NCBI RefSeq assembly: GCF_001931675.1
Contig: NZ_CP014839.1
Span: 3,348,001 to 3,412,000 of the forward strand
Direction: 5' to 3'
Length of the DNA: 64,000 bases
Source: Pandoraea thiooxydans
GTDB lineage: Bacteria > Pseudomonadota > Gammaproteobacteria > Burkholderiales > Burkholderiaceae
Notes under the pieces: generated by a model
The model's database searches: none
Seen by the model: the letters and a program-made list of their open reading frames with translations, nothing else
What the model was told of the DNA's origin: nothing
Shown here: positions 17,151 to 25,726 of the stretch, piece after piece
How positions within the stretch are numbered: position 1 is the stretch's first letter
Layout: every line of letters begins with the position of its first letter
Made by a program: the position numbers and the translations under genes

Positions 17151-17402
17151 ATCGAAAGCCCGCATTGCCCCTCCGTCTTCGCCCTGCGCCAGCCATAGCG
17201 CCGGCCAGGCCGGACATCACGGGCATCTGCCAGCCAAGCCTCGCGAATCGCGCACCGCTTCGCGCAGTCAATCCCCATGTCGTCCTCCCCCGGGTGTCGT
17301 CTGCACGCACGGCGGGCAAGCCGATGGGAACGTTGATTTGACACATTGATGACAGCGACAATTTCAGGCGCCGACAGCAAGCAGTGTTAATCTGTCATGC
17401 TT

Positions 17403-17440
17403 TGGCCAAGCTGAGCCCCCTCGGCGGCTCAGCTTGGCCA
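17403..17440. repeat. Perfect 15-bp stem with 8-base loop
   Basis: 17403-17417 (TGGCCAAGCTGAGCC) pairs without mismatch with 17426-17440; the loop is CCCTCGGC. Neither strand has a T-run after the stem, so it is not a standard intrinsic terminator. It sits 122 bases upstream of the solute-binding-protein start. It may be a REP-like element, an mRNA leader structure or a protein-binding site. Confidence 0.6.
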
Positions 17441-17562
17441 CGCCCCCCCGCCCTCCCATTGTCGACAACGGGCACCGGCAGGCCGTCCGATAACCCGGGG
17501 CCTGGCCGGACGCCGGCACGCGCATGGGAAGGCAGCGCATTAGGATTGACAAGGAGAGCAAG

Positions 17563-18456
17563 ATGCAGCGTTTTCTGAAGCCCTGGCTGGTGGCCTGTCT
17601 GGCCTTGCTGACCAGCCTCGCCCACGCCCAGGACAGCAAACTCCCTGTGGTGGCGAGCTTCAGCATTCTTGGCGACATCGTGCATAACGTCGGCGGCGAT
17701 CGCGTCGAGGTGACCACACTGGTTGGTCCGGACCGCGATAGCCGCACCTACCAGCCCACCCCTGCCGACGCCGACAAGCTGGACCATGCGCGCCTGCTGC
17801 TCGTCAATGGTCTTGGCCTGGAAAACTGGCTGCCGCACCTGAAGGCGATCAGCCACTATCGAGGCCCCGTCGCGGTCGTCACCGAAGGCATCAAGCCTCG
17901 CATGATTCGAGAGCACGGCAAGCTGGTGCCCGATCCCAACGTATTCCAGGACCCCGTGCTGGTCAAAACCGTGGCGCTGCGCATCCGCGACGCGCTGATC
18001 GCCGCCGACCCGGCCGGACGGGCCTATTACACCGAGCGGGCGCTGAATTACACGTTGGCGCTCGATGATCTGGTCACCTGGGCGCATAAGCAGTTGGCGC
18101 CCATTCCGCCGCCGCGCCGCGTCATTTTCACCGCCCATGACGACTTCGGGTATCTCGGCGAGCGCTTCGACATCCGCTTCATTACGCCACCCAGCCCGAC
18201 CCGCAACCGCGAGCTCAGTGCGTGGGAAATACGCCGTCTGGCCCGCAAACTACGCTACCTTGGCACCCAGGCGATCTTTGCGGAAAACACAGCCAGCCCG
18301 CAGGTCGTCGAGCGGGTCGCCCGCGACGCGCACCTCAAAGTCAGCGGCAAGCTCTACGCCGATGCGCTCTCGCAGACCCAGGAAGCCGTCACCTACCTGC
18401 AGTTGTTCCAGCACAATATCCGCGTCGCCGTCAGCGCGATGAAAAACAACCGATAG
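17563..18456 (+). CDS. Metal-type (ZnuA/TroA family) solute-binding protein with altered ligand residues
   Basis: A 297-residue secreted protein: ATG 17563 follows AAGGAGAG and opens a signal peptide ending AHAQD. It belongs to the cluster A-I binding proteins: [47 protein letters not shown] and YADALS all match. In Zn/Mn-binding relatives the first metal His lies in D-A-H-x-[FY]-Q-P and the second in DPHxWQD; here these read DSRTYQP (R61) and DPNVFQD (N126). The third His (H192) and the last Asp (D267) remain. The protein may bind another ligand, bind metal weakly, or act as an accessory factor. No permease or ATPase gene adjoins it. A divergent start from the prkA cluster suggests an independent promoter. 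Confidence 0.85.
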   Translation: MQRFLKPWLVACLALLTSLAHAQDSKLPVVASFSILGDIVHNVGGDRVEVTTLVGPDRDSRTYQPTPADADKLDHARLLLVNGLGLENWLPHLKAISHYRGPVAVVTEGIKPRMIREHGKLVPDPNVFQDPVLVKTVALRIRDALIAADPAGRAYYTERALNYTLALDDLVTWAHKQLAPIPPPRRVIFTAHDDFGYLGERFDIRFITPPSPTRNRELSAWEIRRLARKLRYLGTQAIFAENTASPQVVERVARDAHLKVSGKLYADALSQTQEAVTYLQLFQHNIRVAVSAMKNNR

Positions 18457-18479
18457 CCCGACCGGCTATAATATCGGGC
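18456..18479 (+). promoter_or_regulatory. Perfect TATAAT box inside a short dyad upstream of miaB
   Basis: TATAAT at 18467-18472 is a consensus -10 hexamer. It lies in the loop of a 6-bp dyad GCCCGA (18456-18461)/TCGGGC (18474-18479), directly after the binding-protein stop. No good -35 hexamer is seen 17 bases upstream. It is the best candidate for the promoter of the miaB-phoH-ybeY run. Confidence 0.45.
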
Positions 18480-18613
18480 TTGACGCGCCCTCGACCTCCA
18501 CTCCTGGCGTTTTGCCAGTCCCGGTCGGCGGCGCGCGGCCCGCGCAGTCTGCGGCCATCTCTTTCGTTTTCTCCAAAACGCCCCCAGGTCAACCACTGCG
18601 ATCGGCGCTCGAA

Positions 18614-19960
18614 ATGGCAAAAAAGAAGCTTTACGTCAAGACATTCGGCTGTCAAATGAATGAGTACGATTCCGACAAGATGGTCGACGTACTCGATGCG
18701 GCCGAGGGCATGGAAAAGACCGACAATCCCGAAGAAGCGGATGTCATCCTTTTCAATACCTGCTCGGTACGCGAAAAGGCCCAGGAGAAGGTGTTTTCCG
18801 ATCTTGGCCGGGTACGCCAGCTCAAGGAAGCAAAGCCGGATCTGCTGATCGGCGTCGGCGGCTGTGTCGCCAGCCAGGAGGGCGCCGCGATTGTGACGCG
18901 CGCCCCCTATGTGGACATCGTATTCGGGCCGCAAACACTGCACCGGTTGCCCGAGATGATGGCCAAACGCCGCGCGCTCGGTCACGCCCAGGTCGATATC
19001 TCCTTCCCCGAAATCGAGAAATTCGACCATTTGCCGCCAGCCAAGGTGGAAGGCGCCACGGCTTTCGTATCGATCATGGAGGGCTGCAGTAAATATTGCA
19101 GCTATTGCGTCGTACCATACACCCGCGGCGAAGAGGTCTCGCGTCCGTTCGACGACGTGCTGACCGAAGTTGCCGGCCTCGCCGACCAGGGCGTGCGCGA
19201 AGTCACGCTGCTCGGCCAGAACGTCAATGCCTACCGTGGCGCGATGGGCGAGCGCGAGATTGCCGATTTTGCCCTGTTGATCGAATACGTCGCGGAGATT
19301 CCCGGCATCGAACGGATTCGCTACACCACCAGCCACCCGAAGGAATTTTCTTCGCGCCTGATCGAAACCTACGCCAAGGTGCCCAAGCTGGTGAATCACC
19401 TGCATCTGCCGGTGCAACACGGTGCCGACCGCATTCTCTCGGCCATGAAACGCGGCTACACCGTGCTCGAATACAAGTCGATCATCCGGCGGCTGCGGCA
19501 AATCCGTCCCGACATGTCGATGTCATCCGACTTTATCGTCGGCTTTCCGGGCGAAACCGAGGCCGATTTCGACAAAATGATGGCGCTGGTCGAAGAGATC
19601 GGCTACGACACCAGCTTTTCGTTCATCTACAGCCCCCGGCCCGGCACACCCGCCGCCAACCTGCACGACGACACGCCTCGCGAGATCAAGCTGCGCCGTC
19701 TGCAGACGCTGCAGGCGACCATCGAGGAAAACATGCAGCGCATCAGCCAGGCGATGCTCGGCAGCACCCAGCGCATTCTGGTCGAGGGCGTCTCGCGCAA
19801 GGATGCGCAGGAAATGCAGGGCCGCACTGAAAACAACCGGGTGGTGAACTTTCCCGCGCCGACGCATGAGCGTGCGCGCCTGCCCGGCCAGATGATCGAC
19901 GTCACCATCACCCAGGCGTTTCCGCATTCGTTGCGCGGCGAAATCGCCGCCCGGCCCTGA
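18614..19960 (+). CDS. miaB: tRNA-2-methylthio-N6-dimethylallyladenosine synthase
   Basis: A 448-residue radical-SAM methylthiotransferase that adds a methylthio group to i6A37 of tRNAs reading UNN codons. ATG 18614 gives [20 protein letters not shown]; longer frames upstream overlap the probable promoter. The N-terminal MTTase domain carries its cluster cysteines in [20 protein letters not shown] and [10 protein letters not shown]. The radical-SAM cluster motif is CSKYCSYC (CxxxCxxC), followed by VVPYTRG; a C-terminal TRAM domain ends the protein. All six cysteines for the two 4Fe-4S clusters are present. It is followed 38 bases later by phoH and then ybeY, the common order miaB-phoH-ybeY-corC-lnt. 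Confidence 0.96.
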   Translation: MAKKKLYVKTFGCQMNEYDSDKMVDVLDAAEGMEKTDNPEEADVILFNTCSVREKAQEKVFSDLGRVRQLKEAKPDLLIGVGGCVASQEGAAIVTRAPYVDIVFGPQTLHRLPEMMAKRRALGHAQVDISFPEIEKFDHLPPAKVEGATAFVSIMEGCSKYCSYCVVPYTRGEEVSRPFDDVLTEVAGLADQGVREVTLLGQNVNAYRGAMGEREIADFALLIEYVAEIPGIERIRYTTSHPKEFSSRLIETYAKVPKLVNHLHLPVQHGADRILSAMKRGYTVLEYKSIIRRLRQIRPDMSMSSDFIVGFPGETEADFDKMMALVEEIGYDTSFSFIYSPRPGTPAANLHDDTPREIKLRRLQTLQATIEENMQRISQAMLGSTQRILVEGVSRKDAQEMQGRTENNRVVNFPAPTHERARLPGQMIDVTITQAFPHSLRGEIAARP

Positions 19961-19998
19961 GGCCTTCCCCATCACACCGCAGCCCCCACAAAAATATC

Positions 19999-21042
19999 TT
20001 GAAAGCGCCCACCCACGAATTCACCGCGCCACGGGACGACAACAAGCGACTGGCCAATCTGTGCGGGCCGCTCGATGAAAATCTGCGCCAGATCGAGCAG
20101 GCGCTCGACGTCGCGATCAACCGGCGCGGCCACCGCTTTACGGTGCGCGGCGATGCGGCCGCGGCCACCGTCCAGGTGCTGGAAGTTTTCTATAACCGCG
20201 CATCGGAGCCACTCACGGTCGACGACATCCAGTTGGGCCTGGTCGAAACCCGCCAGGGAAAAAGCCCGGCGATTCGCCTTGGCGGGGAAGACAACCCCTT
20301 CGTGAGCGAGGATCTCGACCAGAGCGACTCCCCGGTCCTGCACACGCGGCGAGCCGATCTGCGCGGGCGCACACCGACCCAACGCGAATATCTCAAGCAG
20401 ATCCTGTCGCACGATGTGACCTTCGGCATTGGCCCGGCCGGCACTGGAAAAACGTATCTGGCGGTCGCCTGCGCGGTCGATGCGCTCGAGCGCGACGCGG
20501 TCAAGCGCATCGTCCTGACCCGGCCCGCGGTGGAAGCCGGCGAGCGGTTGGGTTTCCTGCCCGGCGACCTGGCTCAGAAGGTCGACCCGTACCTGCGCCC
20601 TTTGTACGATGCCCTGTACGACCTGCTCGGCTTCGACAAGACCCAGAAAATGTTCGAGCGGCAAATGATCGAGATCGCGCCGCTCGCCTATATGCGGGGT
20701 CGCACCCTTAATCACGCCTTCATTATTTTGGATGAGGCGCAAAATACCACGCCGGAACAGATGAAAATGTTCCTCACACGGATCGGTTTCGGCAGCAAGG
20801 CGGTGGTCACAGGCGACACCACGCAAGTCGACTTGCCGCGCGGTCACAAAAGCGGCCTGATGGAAGCCCAGCACATCCTGAAAAATGTCCGCGGCATTGC
20901 GATGACGCGCTTCTCGAGCGTCGACGTCGTGCGCCACCCGCTGGTCGCCCGGATCGTCGAGGCGTATGACGAACATGCCCGTCACGCCGAAGCCGGTCTC
21001 GATGTGCCCGACGGTGTGGGCGACACCAAACGCAGCCGCTGA
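19999..21042 (+). CDS. PhoH-like ATPase (YbeZ)
   Basis: A 347-residue P-loop protein of the PhoH/YbeZ family. No ATG is available near the N-terminus, so TTG 19999 ([11 protein letters not shown]) is taken; ribosome-binding sequence is weak. An N-terminal KH-like nucleic-acid-binding part (about 25-90) precedes the P-loop domain with Walker [12 protein letters not shown] and Walker B-like [20 protein letters not shown] is also conserved. The family couples ATP hydrolysis to RNA metabolism, and YbeZ interacts with the rRNA-processing endonuclease YbeY, whose start codon overlaps the stop of this gene. The C-terminus past [11 protein letters not shown] looks variable. Confidence 0.93.
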   Translation: MKAPTHEFTAPRDDNKRLANLCGPLDENLRQIEQALDVAINRRGHRFTVRGDAAAATVQVLEVFYNRASEPLTVDDIQLGLVETRQGKSPAIRLGGEDNPFVSEDLDQSDSPVLHTRRADLRGRTPTQREYLKQILSHDVTFGIGPAGTGKTYLAVACAVDALERDAVKRIVLTRPAVEAGERLGFLPGDLAQKVDPYLRPLYDALYDLLGFDKTQKMFERQMIEIAPLAYMRGRTLNHAFIILDEAQNTTPEQMKMFLTRIGFGSKAVVTGDTTQVDLPRGHKSGLMEAQHILKNVRGIAMTRFSSVDVVRHPLVARIVEAYDEHARHAEAGLDVPDGVGDTKRSR

Positions 21043-21545
21043 TGACTCGCGCCCCCGCCCTGAAACTCACCGTGCAGTTCGCCACTGCGGATTGGCCTAC
21101 GCACAAGACGGTATTGCCCCGCGCCACCCTGAGCCGCTGGGTCAAGGCAGCCCTGTTTGCCGACGCCGCGCTGACGCTGCGCTTTGTCGATGCCGACGAG
21201 GGCCGGATGCTGAATCGAACGTATCGGGGCAAGGACTACGCCACCAATGTCCTGACCTTCGCCTACGCGGAGTCCGAGAGCGACCCGGTCAGCGGCGATA
21301 TCATCCTGTGCTGCCCGGTGGTCGAGCGCGAAGCCCGGGAACAGGGCAAGGAGTTGCGCGCGCACTACGCCCATCTGATCGTCCATGGCGTGCTGCACGC
21401 ACAGGGCTATGATCATCAAACCGAGGCCGAGGCCGGTGAAATGGAAGGCATCGAAACCGAGTTGCTGACCGGCATGGGTTTTCCCGATCCCTATCTGGAA
21501 CCGTCGCCCGAAAACCCGAAAAAGCGGCCCGCAACACCATCATGA
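21042..21545 (+). CDS. ybeY: Endoribonuclease YbeY (16S rRNA 3' maturation)
   Basis: A 167-residue zinc-dependent endoribonuclease. The zinc motif [15 protein letters not shown] (H-x3-H-x5-H pattern) is intact, with the conserved upstream segments [18 protein letters not shown] and SGDIILC. It contributes to 16S rRNA 3' end maturation and ribosome quality control. ATG 21042 overlaps the phoH stop by one base, so translation is probably coupled. The N-terminal 40 residues and the C-terminal tail after GMGFPDPY are less conserved. Confidence 0.95.
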   Translation: MTRAPALKLTVQFATADWPTHKTVLPRATLSRWVKAALFADAALTLRFVDADEGRMLNRTYRGKDYATNVLTFAYAESESDPVSGDIILCCPVVEREAREQGKELRAHYAHLIVHGVLHAQGYDHQTEAEAGEMEGIETELLTGMGFPDPYLEPSPENPKKRPATPS

Positions 21546-22159
21546 ACCGCTCGGCCTATCCACCCGATCTCGGTATTGCCCGCCACTTGAGCCAGGAAGA
21601 AATGGCCGCCTCGCTCGATGGCGCCCTGCGGCACTGGGACGGCAAGGCCGATATCTGGCTATTCGCCTACGGGTCACTGATCTGGAATCCGGGCGTGCCT
21701 GTGGTCGAAACCCGGCGGGCCAAGGTATTTGGCTACCACCGGGGTCTTTACCTGTGGTCACGGATCAACCGCGGCACGCCCGAGCAGCCCGGCCTGGTGC
21801 TCGCGCTCGACCGGGGCGGCTCCTGCAACGGAATGGCGATGCGCCTGGGAGCCGATCAGGCGCGCGCTCATCTGGCGACGCTCTGGCACCGCGAGATGGC
21901 CATGGGGTCGTATAACCCCGCCTGGCTGCGTTGCACACTGGCCGACGGGCATGACACGCGCGCCCTGGCTTTCGTGATGCGGCGCGACGTCAAGACCTAC
22001 GCCGGCCGGCTCAACGACGATCTGATCCGTCATGTATTCAGTCGCGCGCAAGGGCGCTACGGCACCACGCACGATTATGTTGCCCGCACCGTGCAGGCCC
22101 TGCGCGAGGCCGACATGCCCGATCAGGCGCTCGAAGCCATCCTGCGGCGCTGTCGCTAG
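21542..22159 (+). CDS. ChaC-family gamma-glutamylcyclotransferase
   Basis: A 205-residue protein of the ChaC/GCG family that cleaves glutathione-type gamma-glutamyl amides to 5-oxoproline. The substrate-loop motif [11 protein letters not shown] is conserved, and the catalytic Glu is expected in [13 protein letters not shown] 21542 overlaps the ybeY stop by four bases (ATGA), so the gene is translationally coupled to an RNA-maturation gene, with no obvious pathway relation. Its place between ybeY and corC interrupts the otherwise common ybeY-corC-lnt order. Substrate is inferred from the family. Confidence 0.9.
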   Translation: MNRSAYPPDLGIARHLSQEEMAASLDGALRHWDGKADIWLFAYGSLIWNPGVPVVETRRAKVFGYHRGLYLWSRINRGTPEQPGLVLALDRGGSCNGMAMRLGADQARAHLATLWHREMAMGSYNPAWLRCTLADGHDTRALAFVMRRDVKTYAGRLNDDLIRHVFSRAQGRYGTTHDYVARTVQALREADMPDQALEAILRRCR

Positions 22160-22238
22160 CCATGCCGCGACATGCGATTAGTGTATCCTTGAGACTCTCT
22201 TGTTAACGCCCGCGCCCAGAAGTGATGGACGCACAGTC

Positions 22239-23105
22239 ATGACCGACCCCTACCCCAGTCGCAAACCCGTGGACAAACCGCGCTCCCTGCTGGAGCGCTT
22301 GACCGACCTCATTTCCCCCGAACCCGAATCGCGCGCAGAACTCCTGGAAATCCTCCAGGATGCGCACGAGCGCAATCTCGTCGATGCCGACTCCCTGGCA
22401 ATGATCGAGGGGGTGTTCCAGGTTGCCGAATTGTGCGCCCGCGACATCATGGTGCCGCGCGCCCAGATGGATGCCGTCAACATCGCCGAGACGCCCGACC
22501 AGTTCCTGCCCTTCGTGCTGGAGCAGGCCCATTCGCGCTATCCGGTCTATGAGGGTAACCGCGACAACATCATCGGCATCCTGCTGGCCAAGGATTTGCT
22601 GCGCTGCTACGTCAACCAGGACTTCGACGTGCGCGACATGCTGCGCCCGGCCGTCTTCATTCCCGAATCGAAGCGCCTGAACGTGCTGCTGCACGACTTT
22701 CGCGTCAATCGCAACCATATCGCCATCGTGGTCGACGAGTACGGCGGTGTCGCCGGATTGATCACCATCGAAGACGTGCTCGAGCAGATCGTCGGCGACA
22801 TCGAGGACGAATACGATTTCGACGAGGAAGAAGACAACATCATTGCCGCGCCCGACGGCAGCTACCGGATTCGCGCCCTGACTGAAATCGAGCAGTTCAA
22901 TGAAGCGTTCGGCACCCAGCTGCACGACGAAGAGAACGACACGATCGGCGGCCTGGTGACGCACCAGTTCGGTCGCGTGCCGCGGCGCGGCGAGCGCATC
23001 CGCATCAACAACGTGCTGTTCGAGGTGCTGCGCGCCGACGGGCGGCAAGTCCATGTCTTGCTGATCCGCAAGACCCCGCCGCCCCAACCCGTGGCACAGG
23101 AATAG
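22239..23105 (+). CDS. corC: CorC/HlyC-family CBS-domain protein
   Basis: A 288-residue cytoplasmic protein with two CBS domains (about 65-190, including ARDIMVPRAQM and VVDEYGGVAGLITIEDVLEQIVGDIEDE) and a C-terminal CorC_HlyC domain (IGGLVTHQFGRVPRRGE). In gamma-proteobacteria CorC has been tied to Mg/Co efflux and CBS-mediated nucleotide sensing. ATG 22239 gives MTDPYPSRKPVDKPRSLLERL, the usual start; a TTG 39 bases upstream is less likely. It is followed three bases later by lnt, a conserved pair. A very acidic run (DEYDFDEEED) after the CBS pair is normal for the family. Confidence 0.94.
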   Translation: MTDPYPSRKPVDKPRSLLERLTDLISPEPESRAELLEILQDAHERNLVDADSLAMIEGVFQVAELCARDIMVPRAQMDAVNIAETPDQFLPFVLEQAHSRYPVYEGNRDNIIGILLAKDLLRCYVNQDFDVRDMLRPAVFIPESKRLNVLLHDFRVNRNHIAIVVDEYGGVAGLITIEDVLEQIVGDIEDEYDFDEEEDNIIAAPDGSYRIRALTEIEQFNEAFGTQLHDEENDTIGGLVTHQFGRVPRRGERIRINNVLFEVLRADGRQVHVLLIRKTPPPQPVAQE

Positions 23106-23108
23106 GAC

Positions 23109-24659
23109 ATGCGCGTGACGACGGCAACACTGCCGCATACCCGGCAGGGCTGGTCGTATGCCACGATCGGCGCGGTATGCGGCGCGCTTCACATGCTGGC
23201 GTTCGCGCCGCGCGACTGGTGGTGGCTGGAGATCGCCGCCCTGGCCGGCCTTTATGCGCTGGTCGAGCGCAGCGCCAGCGTGCGCCAGGCCATCGTCAGC
23301 GGTTGGGCCTTTGGCCTGGGCTGGTTTCTGGCCGGCATCTGGTGGTTATACGTCAGCATGCATACGTATGGCGCCATGCCGGCGCCCATCGCCGGCCTGG
23401 CGGTGGTGCTGTTCGCAATTTACCTGGCACTCTTCCCCGCGTTGGCCGCTGGGCTGAGCAGAAGCCTTGCGCCGCGTCCGGGCGTGCGCCGCATCCTGTG
23501 TTTCGCTGCCGCATGGCTGTTATCGGAGTGGTTGCGCGGCACCCTTTTTACCGGCTTCCCGTGGCTTGCCAGCGGCTACGCGCATACCGACGGCCCGCTC
23601 GCCGGCTACGCCCCCGTGGTCGGCATGTATGGGGTGAGCGCCGCGGCGGCCTGCAGTGCGGCGCTGCTTGCCACCTTGTGCCGCGGCGGCATGCCGCTGG
23701 TGCGGCGCCTGCCGCCATTGCTGGCACTGCTGTTCGTGACCGGACTCGGCTTCGGCCTTTCTCATATTGCCTGGACCCATCCCAGCCACCGGCCGATCTC
23801 GGTGCGCCTGCTGCAAGGCGACGTCCCTCAGGAAATGAAATTCGAGCGCAGCGGCGTCGAGCGTGCCATGCGCCTATACCGCGACATGATCGTGGCCAAG
23901 CCGGCAGACCTGATCGTCACGCCGGAGACCGCCTTCCCGGTGCTGCTGCAGCAGATTCCGGACGACGTTGCCACGCCGATACGGGCATTTGCCGACGCCA
24001 CCGGCTCGCACATCCTGCTGGGTGCGGTCGGCGACACGCTCACCCCGCAGGGTCCGACCGACTTCACCAACAGCCTGTTCGGGCTCACCCCCGGCAACCG
24101 GACGCTATACCGTTACGACAAGCACCATCTGGTGCCCTTCGGTGAATTCGTGCCCTTCGGCTTTCGCTGGTTCGTCGACCTGATGAAGATTCCGCTGGGC
24201 GACTTCCATCGCGGCGACGCGATTCAGCCCAGTTTTGCCGTCGGCCCGAACCGCATTGCCGGCGATATCTGCTACGAAGATCTGTTCGGCGAAGAGATCG
24301 CGCGCACCTTGCGGCATCAGGCAGAGCCCGCCGACTTGCTGGTCAACGCGTCGAATCTTGCCTGGTTCGGCGATACCATCGCACTCGACCAGCACTTGCA
24401 GATCGCCCGCATGCGTTCGCTGGAGACCGGGCGCCCGATGCTGATGGCGACCAACACCGGCGCAACCGCCATCATCGACGCCAACGGCCGGATCCAGGCG
24501 GCTTTGCCGCGCGAGACGCCCGGCGTGCTCGAAGGCTCGGTACAACCCTACGCTGGCCTCACGCCATACATCCGTTTCGGCAACTGGCCTGCGCTGATTC
24601 TGGCCGCAGCGGTGCTCGGCGCCGCCGCCGCCATCGCAAAACGTAACAAAACCCGCTAA
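23109..24659 (+). CDS. lnt: Apolipoprotein N-acyltransferase
   Basis: A 516-residue inner-membrane enzyme that adds the third acyl chain to the N-terminal cysteine of lipoproteins. The N-terminal half has about six to seven membrane segments. The periplasmic nitrilase-like domain carries the catalytic triad: Glu in IVTPETAFP, Lys in YDKHHLVPFGEF and Cys in AGDICYEDLFG. A final membrane segment (ALILAAAVLGAAAAIA) closes the protein. It probably shares a transcript with corC. Products of lptE, bamE and other lipoprotein genes in this window would be its substrates. Confidence 0.96.
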   Translation: MRVTTATLPHTRQGWSYATIGAVCGALHMLAFAPRDWWWLEIAALAGLYALVERSASVRQAIVSGWAFGLGWFLAGIWWLYVSMHTYGAMPAPIAGLAVVLFAIYLALFPALAAGLSRSLAPRPGVRRILCFAAAWLLSEWLRGTLFTGFPWLASGYAHTDGPLAGYAPVVGMYGVSAAAACSAALLATLCRGGMPLVRRLPPLLALLFVTGLGFGLSHIAWTHPSHRPISVRLLQGDVPQEMKFERSGVERAMRLYRDMIVAKPADLIVTPETAFPVLLQQIPDDVATPIRAFADATGSHILLGAVGDTLTPQGPTDFTNSLFGLTPGNRTLYRYDKHHLVPFGEFVPFGFRWFVDLMKIPLGDFHRGDAIQPSFAVGPNRIAGDICYEDLFGEEIARTLRHQAEPADLLVNASNLAWFGDTIALDQHLQIARMRSLETGRPMLMATNTGATAIIDANGRIQAALPRETPGVLEGSVQPYAGLTPYIRFGNWPALILAAAVLGAAAAIAKRNKTR

Positions 24660-24742
24660 AATTCAATGTTTTAGCAACAGGCGCCAGCCCGCGACCGCGG
24701 CCGGGCGAGTGCGCCTGAATCGACTTGCCGCGCGAACTTATC

Positions 24743-25726
24743 ATGCTCACCTTTCAACAGGTCATCCTGACCCTCCAGGATTACTGGGACAAACAGGGTT
24801 GCGCGCTGCTGCAGCCTTATGACATGGAAGTCGGGGCCGGCACCTCCCATACCGCAACGTTCCTGCGAGCCATCGGCCCGGAACCCTGGCGTGCGGCCTA
24901 CGTGCAGCCGTCGCGCCGTCCCAAGGACGGCCGTTACGGCGAGAACCCCAATCGGCTGCAGCATTACTACCAATACCAGGTCGTGCTCAAGCCCGCGCCG
25001 GAAAACATCCTCGACCTTTACCTCGGTTCGCTGCGGGCGCTCGGACTCGACCTGACCCAAAACGACGTGCGCTTCGTCGAGGACGACTGGGAGAATCCGA
25101 CGCTGGGCGCCTGGGGCCTGGGTTGGGAAGTGTGGCTCAACGGCATGGAAGTCACCCAATTCACCTATTTTCAGCAAGTCGGGGGCATCGACTGCAAGCC
25201 GGTGCTGGGCGAAATCACCTACGGCCTCGAACGGCTGGCCATGTACCTGCAAAAGGTCGAGAACGTCTACGACCTGATCTGGACGCAATGGGAAGAGAAC
25301 GGCCAGCAGCGCCGCCTGACCTATGGCGACGTGTTTCACCAGAACGAGGTCGAGCAATCGACCTACAACTTCGAATTTTCGAATGCCGAACTGCAATTCG
25401 GCTTCTTCGACAACTACGAAGCCGAGGCCAGGCGGCTCATCGAGGCGCAACTGGCCCTGCCCGCCTATGAAATGATTCTCAAGGCGGCGCACGCCTTCAA
25501 CCTGCTCGATGCCCGCGGCGCCATTTCGGTCACCGAGCGCGCGGCCTATATCGGCCGCATCCGCGCGCTGTCGCGCCTGGTGGCGCAAGCCTATTTCGAC
25601 TCGCGCGCCAAACTCGGCTTCCCGATGTGGTCGTGGGACGGCGCCGACGCCGATACGCTCTCGAAGGAATACGGTGACATTTACACGGCGGCCATGACGG
25701 TGCGCTCCGGAGCTGCAGTCGCATGA
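24743..25726 (+). CDS. glyQ: Glycyl-tRNA synthetase alpha subunit
   Basis: A 327-residue class II aminoacyl-tRNA synthetase subunit containing the glycine- and ATP-binding active site. ATG 24743 gives [20 protein letters not shown], the standard start, rather than a TTG six codons upstream. Family segments such as [36 protein letters not shown] and [14 protein letters not shown] are intact. It works as an alpha2beta2 tetramer with the glyS product. ATGA overlap with glyS couples synthesis of the subunits. TAAAAT at about 24657, at the end of lnt, could be a -10 element for an extra promoter. Confidence 0.97.
   Translation: MLTFQQVILTLQDYWDKQGCALLQPYDMEVGAGTSHTATFLRAIGPEPWRAAYVQPSRRPKDGRYGENPNRLQHYYQYQVVLKPAPENILDLYLGSLRALGLDLTQNDVRFVEDDWENPTLGAWGLGWEVWLNGMEVTQFTYFQQVGGIDCKPVLGEITYGLERLAMYLQKVENVYDLIWTQWEENGQQRRLTYGDVFHQNEVEQSTYNFEFSNAELQFGFFDNYEAEARRLIEAQLALPAYEMILKAAHAFNLLDARGAISVTERAAYIGRIRALSRLVAQAYFDSRAKLGFPMWSWDGADADTLSKEYGDIYTAAMTVRSGAAVA

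Larger units (their letters stand above)
16385..17562. other. Gene-poor stretch with repeats between prkA and the binding-protein gene
   Basis: Nearly 1.2 kb between two divergent genes has no convincing frame. Noted structures: a 14-base near-repeat GGAATGCAATACGT/GGAATGCAATATGT at about 16447 and 16755; an inverted repeat ATGCAAC-TTT-GTTGCAT at 17134-17150; a TTGACA hexamer at 17338-17343; and a large perfect hairpin at 17403-17440. Minus-strand frames at 16971-17380 contain protein-like scraps such as GVPVIRATPAAVSAHLR, possibly a decayed gene, but no family was recognised. The prkA promoter should lie in the first few hundred bases. Confidence 0.55.

Noticed and set aside
16971-17380. Minus-strand frames with protein-like scraps (GVPVIRATPAAVSAHLR)
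   Set aside because: Coding signal jumps between frames, no family was recognised, and no start site is convincing; kept only as a possible dead gene in the intergenic entry.
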